Shown here piece by piece: positions 42,576-52,342 of a stretch of 56,291 nucleotides of DNA. Origin of the DNA: Pseudomonas sp. BN417. Lineage in GTDB: Bacteria; Pseudomonadota; Gammaproteobacteria; Pseudomonadales; Pseudomonadaceae. The stretch spans positions 1-56,291 of the forward strand of contig NZ_SSOJ01000066.1 of NCBI RefSeq assembly GCF_029871205.1. The letters are read 5' to 3'. The notes below the pieces were generated by a model. The model was not told the DNA's origin, did not search any database, and was given only the letters and a program-made list of their open reading frames with translations. The translations under genes were made by a program, and so were the position numbers. The stretch's first letter is position 1. Every line of letters starts with the position of its first letter.

Positions 42576-43556
42576 TTATCGGCTGTTTTCCGCATTTCTG
42601 GAGGCCGGCAGTGCCCGGATGAAGTCCAGGATGCGCTCGCCCAATTCCCGCGCCAGGGGCAAGTGCGGGTCGCGATAGGACGCCAGTTGCTGCTCCATGT
42701 CCATGGGCACTATGCGCAGCATGTGGTTCATGCCGTCGATGATCGTCAGTTGCGCGTCCGGTCGCGCGGCCTTTAGCTGCTCGGCATCCGCCACTCCGAC
42801 CTGGATGTCGTGGCTGCCCTGCAGGATCAGCGCCGGAATCCGCAGTCGGCCGAAGGCCTGCGCCGGGTTCTGGCGGAACAGGGAAATCAGGTAGGGCTGC
42901 ACGCTGGGCCGAAACAGCACTTCCAGCGGTTTCGGCACCTCGGCTACCTGTTGGCCGGCCCGCAGGCTGGTCAGCAGCGACTCGCTCTGCGCCAGCAGGG
43001 GCGGCGGCAGGCGGTCCTGCAACTGCGCGCGCAGCAGCTGGTCGATGGGGCGGGCGCTGCCGGCAATGCTGACCAGGGCATCGGCGCCGGCGCTGTCCGC
43101 CGCCAGGCTGGCGATCAGCGCGCCCTCGCTATGGCCGATGAGGATGAGCCTGGAGAAGCGCGCATCCTGTTTCAGGCGCCTGCCCCAGGCCGCGGCGTCG
43201 CTGGCGTAGAGCTCGATGCTCAACTGGCGCTCGTCCGTGCCGGCATCCTGGCTGGCGGCAATGCCGCGCTTGTCGTAACGCACGCTGGCGATGCCGTTGC
43301 GCGCCAGCAGCTGGGCGAGCTTCTTCAGGCTGTCGTTGCGCCCGCCGAGTGGATTGTTGCCGTCGCGGTCGGTGGGGCCGGAGCCTGCGATGATCAGCGC
43401 CACCGGCACCGGCTGGTCGGTCTTGGGCCGCAGCAGGGTGCCGCGCAGGGTGCCGCTGCCGGTGTCCAGCTCGATGGGGCGTTGCAGCACGCTCTGCGGG
43501 GCGGCCTGGGCCAGGCCGGCGAGGAGAGGAAGGATCAGGAGCAGGGGTTGCAGCAT
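42576..43556 (-). CDS. Secreted alpha/beta hydrolase
   Basis: 326 residues with a signal peptide (cleavage near AQA-A, residue 19). Nucleophile elbow GHSEG, oxyanion region [13 protein letters not shown], and late Asp (LQGSHDIQV) and His (DGMNHMLR) complete the triad. It is in the family of serine hydrolases often annotated as peptidase S9-like or esterase; substrate unknown. Confidence 0.87.
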   Translation of the reverse strand: MLQPLLLILPLLAGLAQAAPQSVLQRPIELDTGSGTLRGTLLRPKTDQPVPVALIIAGSGPTDRDGNNPLGGRNDSLKKLAQLLARNGIASVRYDKRGIAASQDAGTDERQLSIELYASDAAAWGRRLKQDARFSRLILIGHSEGALIASLAADSAGADALVSIAGSARPIDQLLRAQLQDRLPPPLLAQSESLLTSLRAGQQVAEVPKPLEVLFRPSVQPYLISLFRQNPAQAFGRLRIPALILQGSHDIQVGVADAEQLKAARPDAQLTIIDGMNHMLRIVPMDMEQQLASYRDPHLPLARELGERILDFIRALPASRNAENSR

Positions 43557-43688
43557 GGGATGGGGTCAGTGTCCGGGTTGGCGGGTTGGACGCGGGCAGC
43601 GGCGCAAGGTTCGAGGGGTGAACTGGCCGGACGCCGCGGGTATACTGCTCGACCTTCGATCGAGGCCCATTTCTGCGGAGCACTGTGC

Positions 43689-44780
43689 ATGTCCGGCAAC
43701 ACCTACGGCAAGCTGTTCACCGTCACCACCGCTGGCGAAAGCCATGGTCCGGCGCTGGTCGCCATAGTCGACGGCTGCCCGCCGGGGTTGGATCTGTCCC
43801 TGGAGGACCTGCAGCGTGACCTGGACCGCCGTAAGCCGGGCACCAGCCGCCACACTACGCAGCGCCAGGAAGCTGACGAGGTGGAGATCCTCTCCGGCGT
43901 GTTCGAGGGCAAGACCACCGGCTGCGCCATCGGCCTGCTGATCCGCAACACCGACCAGAAGTCCAAGGACTACTCGGCGATCAAGGACCTGTTCCGCCCG
44001 GCCCACGCCGACTACACCTACCACCACAAGTACGGCATCCGCGACTACCGGGGCGGCGGTCGTTCCTCTGCGCGGGAAACCGCCATGCGCGTGGCCGCCG
44101 GTGCCATCGCCAAGAAGTACCTGGCGACCCTGGGCATCAGCGTCCGTGGCTACATGAGCCAGCTTGGCCCGATCGAGATTCCCTTCAAGACCTGGGATTC
44201 GGTGGAGCAGAACGCCTTCTTCAGTCCCGACCCGGACAAGGTGCTGGAACTGGAAGCCTACATGGACCAGCTGCGCCGCGACCAGGATTCGGTGGGCGCG
44301 AAGATCACCGTGGTTGCCGAAGGCGTGCCGCCGGGCCTCGGCGAGCCGATCTTCGACCGCCTGGACGCCGAACTGGCCCATGCGCTGATGAGCATCAACG
44401 CGGTCAAGGGCGTGGAGATCGGCGCCGGTTTCGCCAGCGTGGTCCAGCGCGGCACCCAGCACCGCGACGAGCTGACCCCGGAAGGCTTCCTCTCCAACAA
44501 CGCCGGCGGCATCCTCGGCGGTATTTCCTCCGGCCAGCCGATAGTCGCCAACCTGGCGCTGAAGCCGACCTCCAGCATCACCACCCCCGGCCGTTCCATC
44601 GACATCCACGGCAACCCGGTGGACGTGGTCACCAAGGGCCGCCACGATCCCTGCGTGGGCATCCGTGCCACCCCGATCGCCGAAGCCATGATGGCCATCG
44701 TGCTGATGGACCACCTGCTGCGCCACCGTGCGCAGAACGCCGGCGTGCAGGTCGAGACCCCGGTGCTCGGCCAGCTGTGA
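43689..44780 (+). CDS. aroC: Chorismate synthase
   Basis: 363 residues. The signatures [48 protein letters not shown] and [15 protein letters not shown] are complete. It makes chorismate from EPSP using reduced FMN. The start is the ATG at 43689 after TGCGGAG. The stop overlaps the next start by GTGA. Confidence 0.97.
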   Translation: MSGNTYGKLFTVTTAGESHGPALVAIVDGCPPGLDLSLEDLQRDLDRRKPGTSRHTTQRQEADEVEILSGVFEGKTTGCAIGLLIRNTDQKSKDYSAIKDLFRPAHADYTYHHKYGIRDYRGGGRSSARETAMRVAAGAIAKKYLATLGISVRGYMSQLGPIEIPFKTWDSVEQNAFFSPDPDKVLELEAYMDQLRRDQDSVGAKITVVAEGVPPGLGEPIFDRLDAELAHALMSINAVKGVEIGAGFASVVQRGTQHRDELTPEGFLSNNAGGILGGISSGQPIVANLALKPTSSITTPGRSIDIHGNPVDVVTKGRHDPCVGIRATPIAEAMMAIVLMDHLLRHRAQNAGVQVETPVLGQL

Positions 44781-45937
44781 CGGGCGGCGCGAACGCGCTG
44801 CCCTACTGGCGGCTGTCCAGCTTCTACCTCTTCTACTTTTCCCTGCTGGGCGCCACGGCGCCCTTCCTCGGCCTGTACTTCGCGCACCTGGGCTTTTCCA
44901 GTGCGCGCATCGGCGAGCTGCTGGCCATCCCCATGCTGATGCGCTGCGTGGCGCCGAATCTCTGGGGCTGGCTGGGGGACCGCAGCGGCAGGCGGCTGGA
45001 TATCGTGCGCTTCGGCGCCTTCTGCACCCTGGTCACCTTCTCGCTGATCTTCGTCAGCCACAGCTACGCCTGGCTGGCCCTGATCATGGCCCTGCACGCC
45101 TTCTTCTGGCATGCGGTGCTGCCGCAGTTCGAGGTGATCACCCTGGCGCACCTCAAGGAGCAGGCGGCGCGCTACAGCCAGGTACGGCTCTGGGGCTCCA
45201 TCGGCTTCATTCTCACGGTGATCGGCCTGGGCAAGCTGTTCGAGTTGTTCAGTCTGGATCTCTATCCCTGGGCGCTGGTGTTCATCATGGGTGGCATCGT
45301 CCTCAGCAGCTTCTGGGTGCCCAACGCCACGCCCCAGGCGCGACCGGACGTGGCGGGGCAGGGCGGCTTCCTCGCCCAGCTGCGCCAGCCCGGCGTGCTG
45401 GCCTTTTATTTATGTGTGGGGCTGATGCAGCTGTCCCATGGCCCTTACTACAGCTTCCAGACCATCTACCTGGAGGCCCTAGGCTACTCGCGTAGCCTGA
45501 TCGGCCAGCTCTGGGCGCTGGGGGTGGTGGCTGAGGTGCTGTTGTTCCTGGTGATGGCGCGCATCCTCGCGCGTTACTCGGTGCGCACGGTACTGCTGGC
45601 CAGCTTCCTGATCGCCGCGCTGCGCTGGCTGCTGCTGGGCAACTTCGCCGACCAGCTGCCAGTGCTGCTCTTCGCCCAGCTGTTGCACGCGGCCACCTTC
45701 GGCAGCTTTCACGCTGCCGCAATCCATTTCGTGCAACGTCGTTTCGGGCCGCGCCAGCAGGGACAGAGCCAGGCGCTCTACGCCGCCCTGGCCGGCACCG
45801 GTGGCGCCCTCGGCGCACTTTACTCGGGCTATAGCTGGAGCAGCCTGGGGCCGGTCTGGACCTACGTCATCGCCAGTCTCGCTGCGCTCGCCGCAGCCGT
45901 TATCATTGCCACCCGATTGCAAGAGGAGCGGGCATGA
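44777..45937 (+). CDS. MFS transporter (PucC/nucleoside-type)
   Basis: 386 residues, twelve membrane segments, with the MFS loop [11 protein letters not shown] between helices two and three. It starts at GTG 44777, overlapping the aroC stop, and its own stop overlaps mtnB, so aroC-MFS-mtnB is a tightly coupled run. The substrate is unknown; its fixed place beside mtn genes suggests a nucleoside or sugar related to methylthioribose (inference). Confidence 0.87.
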   Translation: MTGGANALPYWRLSSFYLFYFSLLGATAPFLGLYFAHLGFSSARIGELLAIPMLMRCVAPNLWGWLGDRSGRRLDIVRFGAFCTLVTFSLIFVSHSYAWLALIMALHAFFWHAVLPQFEVITLAHLKEQAARYSQVRLWGSIGFILTVIGLGKLFELFSLDLYPWALVFIMGGIVLSSFWVPNATPQARPDVAGQGGFLAQLRQPGVLAFYLCVGLMQLSHGPYYSFQTIYLEALGYSRSLIGQLWALGVVAEVLLFLVMARILARYSVRTVLLASFLIAALRWLLLGNFADQLPVLLFAQLLHAATFGSFHAAAIHFVQRRFGPRQQGQSQALYAALAGTGGALGALYSGYSWSSLGPVWTYVIASLAALAAAVIIATRLQEERA

Positions 45938-46548
45938 ATCGCCAACAACTCGCCCAGGAAATCATCGAAGCCGGTCGCTTCCTGTACGACCGCGGCTGGT
46001 CGCCAGCCACCAGCAGCAACTACTCGACGCGGTTGACCGCCTCGGAGGCGCTGCTGACCGTTTCCGGCAAGCACAAGGGCCAACTGGGCCCCGACGACGT
46101 GCTGGCCACCGACCTGGACGGCAACAGCCTGGAGCCGGGCAAGAAGCCGTCGGCGGAAACCCTGCTGCATACCCAGCTCTACCGCTGGAAGCCGGAGATA
46201 GGCGCGGTGCTGCACACCCATTCGGTGAACGCCACCGTGCTGTCGCGCCTGACCCTGGCCGACTCCCTGGTGTTCGCCGACTACGAACTGCAGAAGGCCT
46301 TCAGTGGCATTTCCACCCATGAGTCTCAGGTGCTGATACCGATCTTCGACAACGACCAGGACATCGCCCGCCTGGCCGCCAAGGTGCAGCCCTGGCTGGA
46401 CCAGCACCCGGACTGCGTGGGTTACCTGATCCGCGGCCACGGCCTCTATACTTGGGGGCCGCGCATGAGCGACGCCCTGCGCCAGGTCGAGGCCTTCGAG
46501 TTTCTCTTCGAGTGCGAGCTGAAGACCCTCTCGATCACCAAGCGCTGA
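45934..46548 (+). CDS. mtnB: Methylthioribulose-1-phosphate dehydratase
   Basis: 204 residues of the class II aldolase/adducin family. The zinc site HTHSVNAT and a later RGHGLYTWG are present. It dehydrates methylthioribulose-1-phosphate in methionine salvage. ATGA overlap with the MFS gene. Confidence 0.93.
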   Translation: MNRQQLAQEIIEAGRFLYDRGWSPATSSNYSTRLTASEALLTVSGKHKGQLGPDDVLATDLDGNSLEPGKKPSAETLLHTQLYRWKPEIGAVLHTHSVNATVLSRLTLADSLVFADYELQKAFSGISTHESQVLIPIFDNDQDIARLAAKVQPWLDQHPDCVGYLIRGHGLYTWGPRMSDALRQVEAFEFLFECELKTLSITKR

Positions 46549-46635
46549 TGCTTCCTTCGCACGAAGATGCCTGATTGATACCGGGGCCGTCCGACCCGCC
46601 CGAGAGCCGGGAGGAGGCCCGCAAGGAGTTCCCAG

Positions 46636-47181
46636 ATGAGCAGCCTGACCGTCTACCACGAATCCAGCCCCGACCTGCCGAACAAGGTCCTCACCCACCT
46701 GGATGACATCGCCTCCACCCTGGCGACCGTCGGTGTGCGTTTCGAGCGCTGGGAGGCCTCCGCTCCCATCGCCCCCGGCGCCAGCCAGGAGGAAGTGATC
46801 GCCGCCTACCGGCCGCAGATTGACCGCCTGATGCAGGAGCAGGGCTATGTCACGGTGGATGTGGTCAGCTTGACCTCCGACCACCCGCAGAAGGCCGAGT
46901 TGCGCGCCAAGTTCCTCGACGAGCACCGCCATGGCGAGGACGAGGTACGCTTTTTCGTCGCCGGTCGCGGCCTCTTCACCCTGCACATCGACGACTACAT
47001 CTACGCCGTGCTCTGCGAGAAGAACGACCTGATCTCAGTGCCGGCCGGCACCCGTCACTGGTTCGACATGGGCGAGCATCCGCACTTCGTCGCCATCCGC
47101 CTGTTCAATAACCCGGAAGGCTGGGTCGCCCAGTTCACCGGCGACGATATCGCCAAACGTTTCCCGCAGCTGGAAGACTGA
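46636..47181 (+). CDS. mtnD: Acireductone dioxygenase
   Basis: 181 residues, cupin fold. The metal-binding block [13 protein letters not shown] provides two His and a Glu, with a further His near GTRHWFDMG. With iron it makes the keto-acid precursor of methionine; with nickel it yields CO. GGAG-containing site upstream. Confidence 0.94.
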   Translation: MSSLTVYHESSPDLPNKVLTHLDDIASTLATVGVRFERWEASAPIAPGASQEEVIAAYRPQIDRLMQEQGYVTVDVVSLTSDHPQKAELRAKFLDEHRHGEDEVRFFVAGRGLFTLHIDDYIYAVLCEKNDLISVPAGTRHWFDMGEHPHFVAIRLFNNPEGWVAQFTGDDIAKRFPQLED

Positions 47182-47185
47182 CCCT

Positions 47186-47246
47186 GTAGGAGCGAGCTTG
47201 CTCGCGAATTCGCTTCTGGCCCTTTCGCCAGCAAGCTGGCTCCTAC
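47186..47246. repeat. REP element (GTAGGAGCGAGCTTGCTCGCGA family)
   Basis: Arms 47186-47193 and 47239-47246 with inner GAGCTTGCTCGCGAATTCGC and CGCCAGCAAGCTGG. Same family as 23760-23821. It separates mtnD and mtnC. Confidence 0.9.
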
Positions 47247-47278
47247 GGAGGCAATCCCCGATTCACCTGGAGTTCCCC

Positions 47279-47962
47279 ATGCCCATCAAGGCCATCCTCA
47301 CTGATATCGAAGGCACCACCAGCGCGGTGAGCTTCGTCTTCGACGTGCTTTTCCCCTTTGCCGAGCGGCACCTGCCGGAGTTCGTCCTGAGCCACGCCGA
47401 GCAGCCGGAGGTGGCCCAGCAGATCGCCGCCGTGCGGGTGGAAAGCGGCGAGGCCGGAGCCAGCCTGGAGCGGGTGGTGGAAATCCTCCTCGGCTGGATT
47501 GCCGAAGATCGCAAGGCCACGCCGTTGAAAGCGCTGCAAGGCATGGTCTGGGAGCAGGGCTACCGGGCCGGCCAGCTCAAGGGGCATGTCTACCCGGATG
47601 CGGTGGAGGCGCTGCGCCGCTGGAAGGAGGAGGGCTATGACCTCTACGTCTATTCCTCCGGCTCCATCCAGGCGCAGAAGCTGATCTTCGGCTGCTCCGA
47701 GGCCGGCGACCTCGCGCCGCTATTCTCCGGCTACTTCGACACCACCTCCGGGCCCAAGCGCGAGGCGGCGTCCTACCAGCGCATCGCCTCGGCGATCGGC
47801 CTGCCCGGCGAAGAGATCCTTTTCCTCTCCGATGTGGTCCAGGAGCTGGATGCCGCCCAGGAGGCGGGCATGCAGACTATCGGCCTGGCCCGCGAGGGCG
47901 GCGAGCTGGACGGCCACGAGACCGTGGCCAGCTTCGCGGTGATCGACCTGGCGCGCTTCTGA
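47279..47962 (+). CDS. mtnC: Enolase-phosphatase E1
   Basis: 227 residues, HAD superfamily. [11 protein letters not shown] carries the nucleophile, [10 protein letters not shown] the second motif, and [13 protein letters not shown] the acidic motif. It enolises and dephosphorylates the diketone intermediate to acireductone, the MtnD substrate. The ATG at 47279 follows CTGGAG. mtnA and mtnP are not in this window. Confidence 0.94.
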   Translation: MPIKAILTDIEGTTSAVSFVFDVLFPFAERHLPEFVLSHAEQPEVAQQIAAVRVESGEAGASLERVVEILLGWIAEDRKATPLKALQGMVWEQGYRAGQLKGHVYPDAVEALRRWKEEGYDLYVYSSGSIQAQKLIFGCSEAGDLAPLFSGYFDTTSGPKREAASYQRIASAIGLPGEEILFLSDVVQELDAAQEAGMQTIGLAREGGELDGHETVASFAVIDLARF

Positions 47963-48144
47963 CGTTATCCAGATTCGTCTGACGGAGCGCGAGGTAGGCT
48001 TCTGTCAGCCGATCTATCCTTGGGGTGACTGCATCCACTTGGGAGCGTCCCCATGGGTTCCTGCCTCTGCGTTGTTGCGGCCCGACCGGATTCGGGCCTG
48101 TACAGGGCAACCAGTGACCGGGCGTTGCAGCCGGCGCCCCGGCC

Positions 48145-48702
48145 ATGACCCGACTCTTCATCCTTTTGCTGTGCGCGCTGTTGGCCCTGCCGGCGGCCGC
48201 CGACCAGAAATCCGCCTGGCAGGCCCTGCGCGAGGGCAAGGCCTTTCTCCTCCTGCGTCACACCACGGCGCCCGGTACGGGCGACCCCGAAGGCTTTCGC
48301 CTCGGCGATTGCAGCACCCAGCGCAACCTCAGTGAGCGGGGACGCCAGGAGGCGCGGCGCTGGGGCAGATTGCTGGTGCGGCGCAAGGTGGAACAGCCGC
48401 GTCTCTACACCAGCAGTTGGTGCCGTGCCCAGGACACCGCCCAGGAAATGGGGCTGGGGGCGGTGGAGACGCTTTCGGCGCTGGATTCCTTCTTCAGCGA
48501 TCCGGAGAGCCAGGAGGCGCAGAAGGCGGAGATGCGCAAGGCCATCGAGAATGTGCCCAAGGACCGGCCGGTGATCATGGTCAGCCACCAGGTGAACATC
48601 AAGGCGCTGACCGGGGTATCGCCCAGATCGGGGGAGGGGCTGATCATCGAGCTGCCACTGGCGGAGCCAGCCAAGGTATTGGCGCGTATCCGCCAGCCAT
48701 GA
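48145..48702 (+). CDS. Secreted histidine phosphatase-family protein
   Basis: 185 residues with a signal peptide (cleavage near AAA-D, residue 20). The phosphohistidine motif is LLRHTTA rather than the usual RHG, and the second catalytic His is in MVSHQVNI. SSWCRAQDTAQ is the typical middle block. A periplasmic phosphatase of unknown substrate. Confidence 0.85.
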   Translation: MTRLFILLLCALLALPAAADQKSAWQALREGKAFLLLRHTTAPGTGDPEGFRLGDCSTQRNLSERGRQEARRWGRLLVRRKVEQPRLYTSSWCRAQDTAQEMGLGAVETLSALDSFFSDPESQEAQKAEMRKAIENVPKDRPVIMVSHQVNIKALTGVSPRSGEGLIIELPLAEPAKVLARIRQP

Positions 48703-48708
48703 GCAGGC

Positions 48709-49209
48709 TCAGATCAGCAGCAACTGGTCCTGCTCCGGCTGCAACCTCACCCCCTCCAGCTTGAGCAGCAGCGCCTTACGCGAAAGGCCCCCCGCGTAGC
48801 CGGTCAGGCTACCGTCGCGGCCGATCACCCGGTGGCAGGGGATGACGATTGCGATCGGGTTCGCGCCGTTGGCCGTGCCCACGGCACGTACCGACTTCGG
48901 TTTGCCGATGCTTTCGGCCAGCTCGCTGTAGCTGGTGGTCTGGCCGTAGGGGATGCCCTGCAGGGCCTGCCAGACCTGCTGCTGAAAGGCGGTGCCACGG
49001 GGCGCCAGGCGCAGCTCGAAGCGTTTCAGGCGGCCCTGGAAGTAGAGGTCCAGCTGGCGGCAGGCTTCGTCCAGTTGCTGGTCCGCCGGTTGCCAGCCGG
49101 CGGCCAGTTCCCAGGGTTGCGCGGCATCCATGTGCAGCAGTTGCAGGCCGCTGTCGTCACCGGCCAGCAGCAGCGGGCCGATGGGGCTGTCGTGGTAGCG
49201 GAAATACAT
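48709..49209 (-). CDS. ogt: Methylated-DNA-protein cysteine methyltransferase
   Basis: 166 residues. The acceptor motif IPCHRVIG and the helix-turn-helix [23 protein letters not shown] are intact. It removes O6-methyl groups from guanine in a suicide reaction. It starts 2 bp after the alkA stop, so the two repair genes are one unit. Confidence 0.92.
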   Translation of the reverse strand: MYFRYHDSPIGPLLLAGDDSGLQLLHMDAAQPWELAAGWQPADQQLDEACRQLDLYFQGRLKRFELRLAPRGTAFQQQVWQALQGIPYGQTTSYSELAESIGKPKSVRAVGTANGANPIAIVIPCHRVIGRDGSLTGYAGGLSRKALLLKLEGVRLQPEQDQLLLI

Positions 49210-49211
49210 TG

Positions 49212-50072
49212 CTAGTTCTCCTTGGCGTAGCTCTGCCAGAGATAGACGGCGGCGTAGGCGCGCCAGGGGCGCCACTGCTCGGCGCGGCTGGCCAGGTCCC
49301 TTGCGCTGATGCCCCCCGGGCCCCAGAGCGGCGATTTGAGCAGGCCAAGGTCGGCGGTGGGGAAGGCGTCCGGTTGGCCGAAGGCGCGCAGGGCGATGTA
49401 TTCGGCGGTCCAGCGGCCGATGCCGGGCAGGGCACAGAGGCGTTCGACCAGGGCTTCGACGCCAGCGGCCAGGCTCAGTTCCAGGCTGCCGTCGGCCACC
49501 GCCTGGGCGAAGCGGCGCAGGGTGTCGACACGCTTGCCCGGCATACCGATGCCGGGCAGCGAATCCTCGGCTATGGCCTGCGGAGTGGGGAAGAGCCGCT
49601 GCGGGCCATCGGCCTGCGCGTCCTCCAGGGCATCTCCGAGGCGTTCCACCAGGCGCCCGGCGATGGTCACTGCGGCCTTGACCGTGACCTGTTGACCGAT
49701 GATGGTGCGCACGCCCTGCTCGAAGGGATCGAAGGCCACAGGCAGGCGCAGGCCCGGATAACGGGCCAGCAATCCTTGCAGCAGCGGGTCGCGGCCCAGG
49801 TGTCGCGCGATGGCGGCGGGGTCGCTATCGAGGTCGAACATCTGTCGGATGCGCGGTGCCAGCAGTGGCGCTAGGTCCCGGGTCGATGGGCTGAGCTCGA
49901 GCTCCAGGGCACCGGGCAGTGGCCGCAGGCGGAACCATCCGCTGCGACCGTCCAGGCGGAAACTGCGGCAATAGCTGTCTGCCGTCAGCTGTTCGACGCC
50001 GGGCAGGCGCCGCAGGGCGAAATGTTGCTGGAACTGCTGCCAGCTCCAGGGCTCGAAATAATCAAGGCGCAT
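49212..50072 (-). CDS. alkA: DNA-3-methyladenine glycosylase II
   Basis: 286 residues. The helix-hairpin-helix [30 protein letters not shown] with catalytic Asp is complete, and the AlkA N-terminal domain is present. There is no fused Ada domain. It excises alkylated bases. Together with ogt it covers base excision and direct reversal. Confidence 0.92.
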   Translation of the reverse strand: MRLDYFEPWSWQQFQQHFALRRLPGVEQLTADSYCRSFRLDGRSGWFRLRPLPGALELELSPSTRDLAPLLAPRIRQMFDLDSDPAAIARHLGRDPLLQGLLARYPGLRLPVAFDPFEQGVRTIIGQQVTVKAAVTIAGRLVERLGDALEDAQADGPQRLFPTPQAIAEDSLPGIGMPGKRVDTLRRFAQAVADGSLELSLAAGVEALVERLCALPGIGRWTAEYIALRAFGQPDAFPTADLGLLKSPLWGPGGISARDLASRAEQWRPWRAYAAVYLWQSYAKEN

Positions 50073-50293
50073 GGGCTCGGTAGGCTCGCGGGGATAAGGA
50101 AAAGGGAGCGGTTTTGGTCATGGTGCGACGATATTCTCTTGGCGCCGCCCCGTCTCTGCAAAACTGACTTTCGAATTCCCCCTCTGTGGTTCGACCTGTC
50201 ATCCAAGCCATCGTAGAATGCGCGCCTTTTCTTGGGGCGGCCTTTTTCAGGACAGGCACCGTCCGCCACTACAGCCATCACGGGAGACAACCC

Positions 50294-51154
50294 ATGAGCG
50301 ACTATCAGGAAACCCTCTACGACGGTTACGGCCAGCGCTTTCGCATGGACCGGTTGCTGCACGAGGTGCGCACCGAGCACCAGCACCTGGTGATCTTCGA
50401 GAACTCCCGCATGGGTCGCGTCATGGCCCTGGACGGCGTGATCCAGACCACCGAGGCGGACGAGTTCATCTATCACGAGATGCTCACCCACGTGCCGATC
50501 CTGGCCCATGGCGCGGCGAAGAGCGTACTGATCATCGGCGGCGGCGATGGCGGCATGCTGCGCGAGGTGTGCAAGCACCGCGATATCGAGCGCATCACCA
50601 TGGTCGAGATCGACGGCACAGTGGTTGAAATGTGCAAGGAGTTCCTGCCCAACCACTCCAAGGGCGCCTATGAAGACCCGCGCCTGAACCTGGTGATCGA
50701 CGACGGCATGCGTTTCGTCGCCACCACCGAGGAGAAGTTCGACGTCATCATCTCCGACTCCACCGACCCCATAGGTCCGGGCGAGGTGCTGTTCTCCGAG
50801 AACTTCTACCAGGCCTGCCGCCGCTGCCTGAACGACGGCGGCGTGCTGGTGACTCAGAACGGCACGCCCTTCATGCAGCTGGACGAGGTGCAGACCACCG
50901 CCAGCCGCATGGACAGTCTGTTCGCCGACTGGCATTTCTACCAGGCGGCGGTGCCTACCTACATCGGCGGCGCCATGACCTTCGCCTGGGGCGCCACCGA
51001 CCCGGAAATGCGCAAGCTGCCCGTGGAAACCCTGCGCCAGCGCTTCGCCGGCAGCGGTATCGTGACCCGTTACTACAATCCGGAAGTCCATGTCGGCGCC
51101 TTTGCCCTGCCGCAGTACGTGTTGCATGCGGTGAACAAGCCGAGCAACGACTGA
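50294..51154 (+). CDS. speE: Spermidine synthase
   Basis: 286 residues. SAM-like cofactor motif [11 protein letters not shown] near residue 80, [15 protein letters not shown] and [14 protein letters not shown] are typical. It uses decarboxylated SAM and putrescine and releases methylthioadenosine, the start compound of the salvage pathway encoded by the nearby mtn genes. CGGGAG before the ATG. Confidence 0.95.
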   Translation: MSDYQETLYDGYGQRFRMDRLLHEVRTEHQHLVIFENSRMGRVMALDGVIQTTEADEFIYHEMLTHVPILAHGAAKSVLIIGGGDGGMLREVCKHRDIERITMVEIDGTVVEMCKEFLPNHSKGAYEDPRLNLVIDDGMRFVATTEEKFDVIISDSTDPIGPGEVLFSENFYQACRRCLNDGGVLVTQNGTPFMQLDEVQTTASRMDSLFADWHFYQAAVPTYIGGAMTFAWGATDPEMRKLPVETLRQRFAGSGIVTRYYNPEVHVGAFALPQYVLHAVNKPSND

Positions 51155-51175
51155 GGTTGGCGGGTATAGATGAAG

Positions 51176-51199
51176 AAGGGGCCGGAAGGCCCCTTTTTT
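51176..51199 (+). terminator. Terminator after speE
   Basis: AAGGGGCC-GGAA-GGCCCCTT stem-loop with a T6 tract. Confidence 0.92.
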
Positions 51200-51229
51200 G
51201 TGGGAGGCAATTACGCAGCGTCTGGCTTC

Positions 51230-51272
51230 CCTCACCCCAGCCCTCTCCCTCCGGGAGAGGGCTGGGGTGAGG
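51230..51272. repeat. Perfect 20-bp-arm palindrome
   Basis: Arms 51230-51249 and 51253-51272 around TCC, of the widespread CCTCACCCCAGCCCTCTCCC type seen between genes in several gammaproteobacteria. Confidence 0.92.
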
Positions 51273-51307
51273 GGGGCGAGCCTCGCTCGGGCTTCCATCG
51301 ATGTCCG

Positions 51308-51339
51308 AAAAAAAGCCCGGCGCTTGGCCGGGCTTTTTC
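51308..51339 (-). terminator. Terminator of the three-gene ligase/transglutaminase/protease unit
   Basis: On the minus strand AAAAAGCCCGGC...GCCGGGCTTTTTT ends the run that stops at 51353. Confidence 0.88.
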
Positions 51340-51352
51340 ATACAGCGGACGA

Positions 51353-52339
51353 TCAGATCTCCGCCGGCCGTACATGGCCGAAGAGTTCCTGGGAAACCCG
51401 TACGCGCTCTTCCGGGGTTTCCTGGATGCCCTTGGCCTTCAGCTCTTCGAGGCGGGCCTCGACGGCATGGGCACGATGGGTCAGGCCGCAGTCGTTGGCG
51501 ATCTGGATGTTCAGGCCGGGGCGGGCGTTGAGCTCGAGGATCAACGGGCCCTTTTCCTGGTCCAGCACCATGTCGACACCGATGTAGCCCAGGCCGCACA
51601 ACTCGTAGCAACCGGCGGCCAGCTTCATGAAACCGTCCCAGTTCGGCAGTTGCACGCCGTCCACCGCGTTGGTGGTGTCCGGGTGCTTGGCGATCTTGTT
51701 GTTCAGCCAGGTACCGCGCAGGGTGACGCCGGTGGCCAGGTCCACACCCACGCCAATGGCGCCCTGGTGGAGGTTGGCCTTGCCGTTGGACTGCCGGGTC
51801 GGCAGGCGCAGCATGGCCATCACCGGGTAGCCCATCAGCACGATGATGCGGATGTCCGGCACGCCTTCGTAGCTGATGCTCTTGAAGATCTGGTCCGGGG
51901 TCACGCGGTACTCGATCAGCGCGCGGTCACGGTGCCCGCCGAGGGAATACAGGCCGGTGAGGATGGAGGAAATCTGATGCTCGATTTCCTCGTGGCTGAT
52001 GATCTTGCCCGATACCGTCTTGTAGCGGCCCTCGAAGCGGTCGGCGATCACCAGGATGCCGTCGCCGCCGGCGCCTTGCGCCGGCTTGATCACGAAGTCG
52101 TTGCGCTCGCCGATGATCTCGTTGAGCTTCTCGATTTCCTTCTCGGTGGAGATGACCCCGTACATCTCGGGTACGTGGATCCCCGCCTCGATGGCGCGCT
52201 GCTTGGTGATGATCTTGTCGTCGACGATCGGGTACAGGTGCCGTTTGTTGTACTTCAGCACGTAGTCCGCGTTTCGCCGGTTGATGCCCATGATGCCTTT
52301 GGCTTCGAGGGCTTTCCACGTCTTGAGCAGGCCGAACAT
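51353..52339 (-). CDS. Alpha-L-glutamate ligase-like protein (RimK-related)
   Basis: 328 residues, ATP-grasp fold. DFVIKPAQGAGGDGI is the glycine-rich loop and LILELNARPGLNIQIAN the metal-binding end. RimK-type ligases add glutamate to a protein or peptide. It is the last gene of a conserved trio; 3 bp separate it from the upstream gene. Confidence 0.9.
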   Translation of the reverse strand: MFGLLKTWKALEAKGIMGINRRNADYVLKYNKRHLYPIVDDKIITKQRAIEAGIHVPEMYGVISTEKEIEKLNEIIGERNDFVIKPAQGAGGDGILVIADRFEGRYKTVSGKIISHEEIEHQISSILTGLYSLGGHRDRALIEYRVTPDQIFKSISYEGVPDIRIIVLMGYPVMAMLRLPTRQSNGKANLHQGAIGVGVDLATGVTLRGTWLNNKIAKHPDTTNAVDGVQLPNWDGFMKLAAGCYELCGLGYIGVDMVLDQEKGPLILELNARPGLNIQIANDCGLTHRAHAVEARLEELKAKGIQETPEERVRVSQELFGHVRPAEI

Positions 52340-52342
52340 GGC

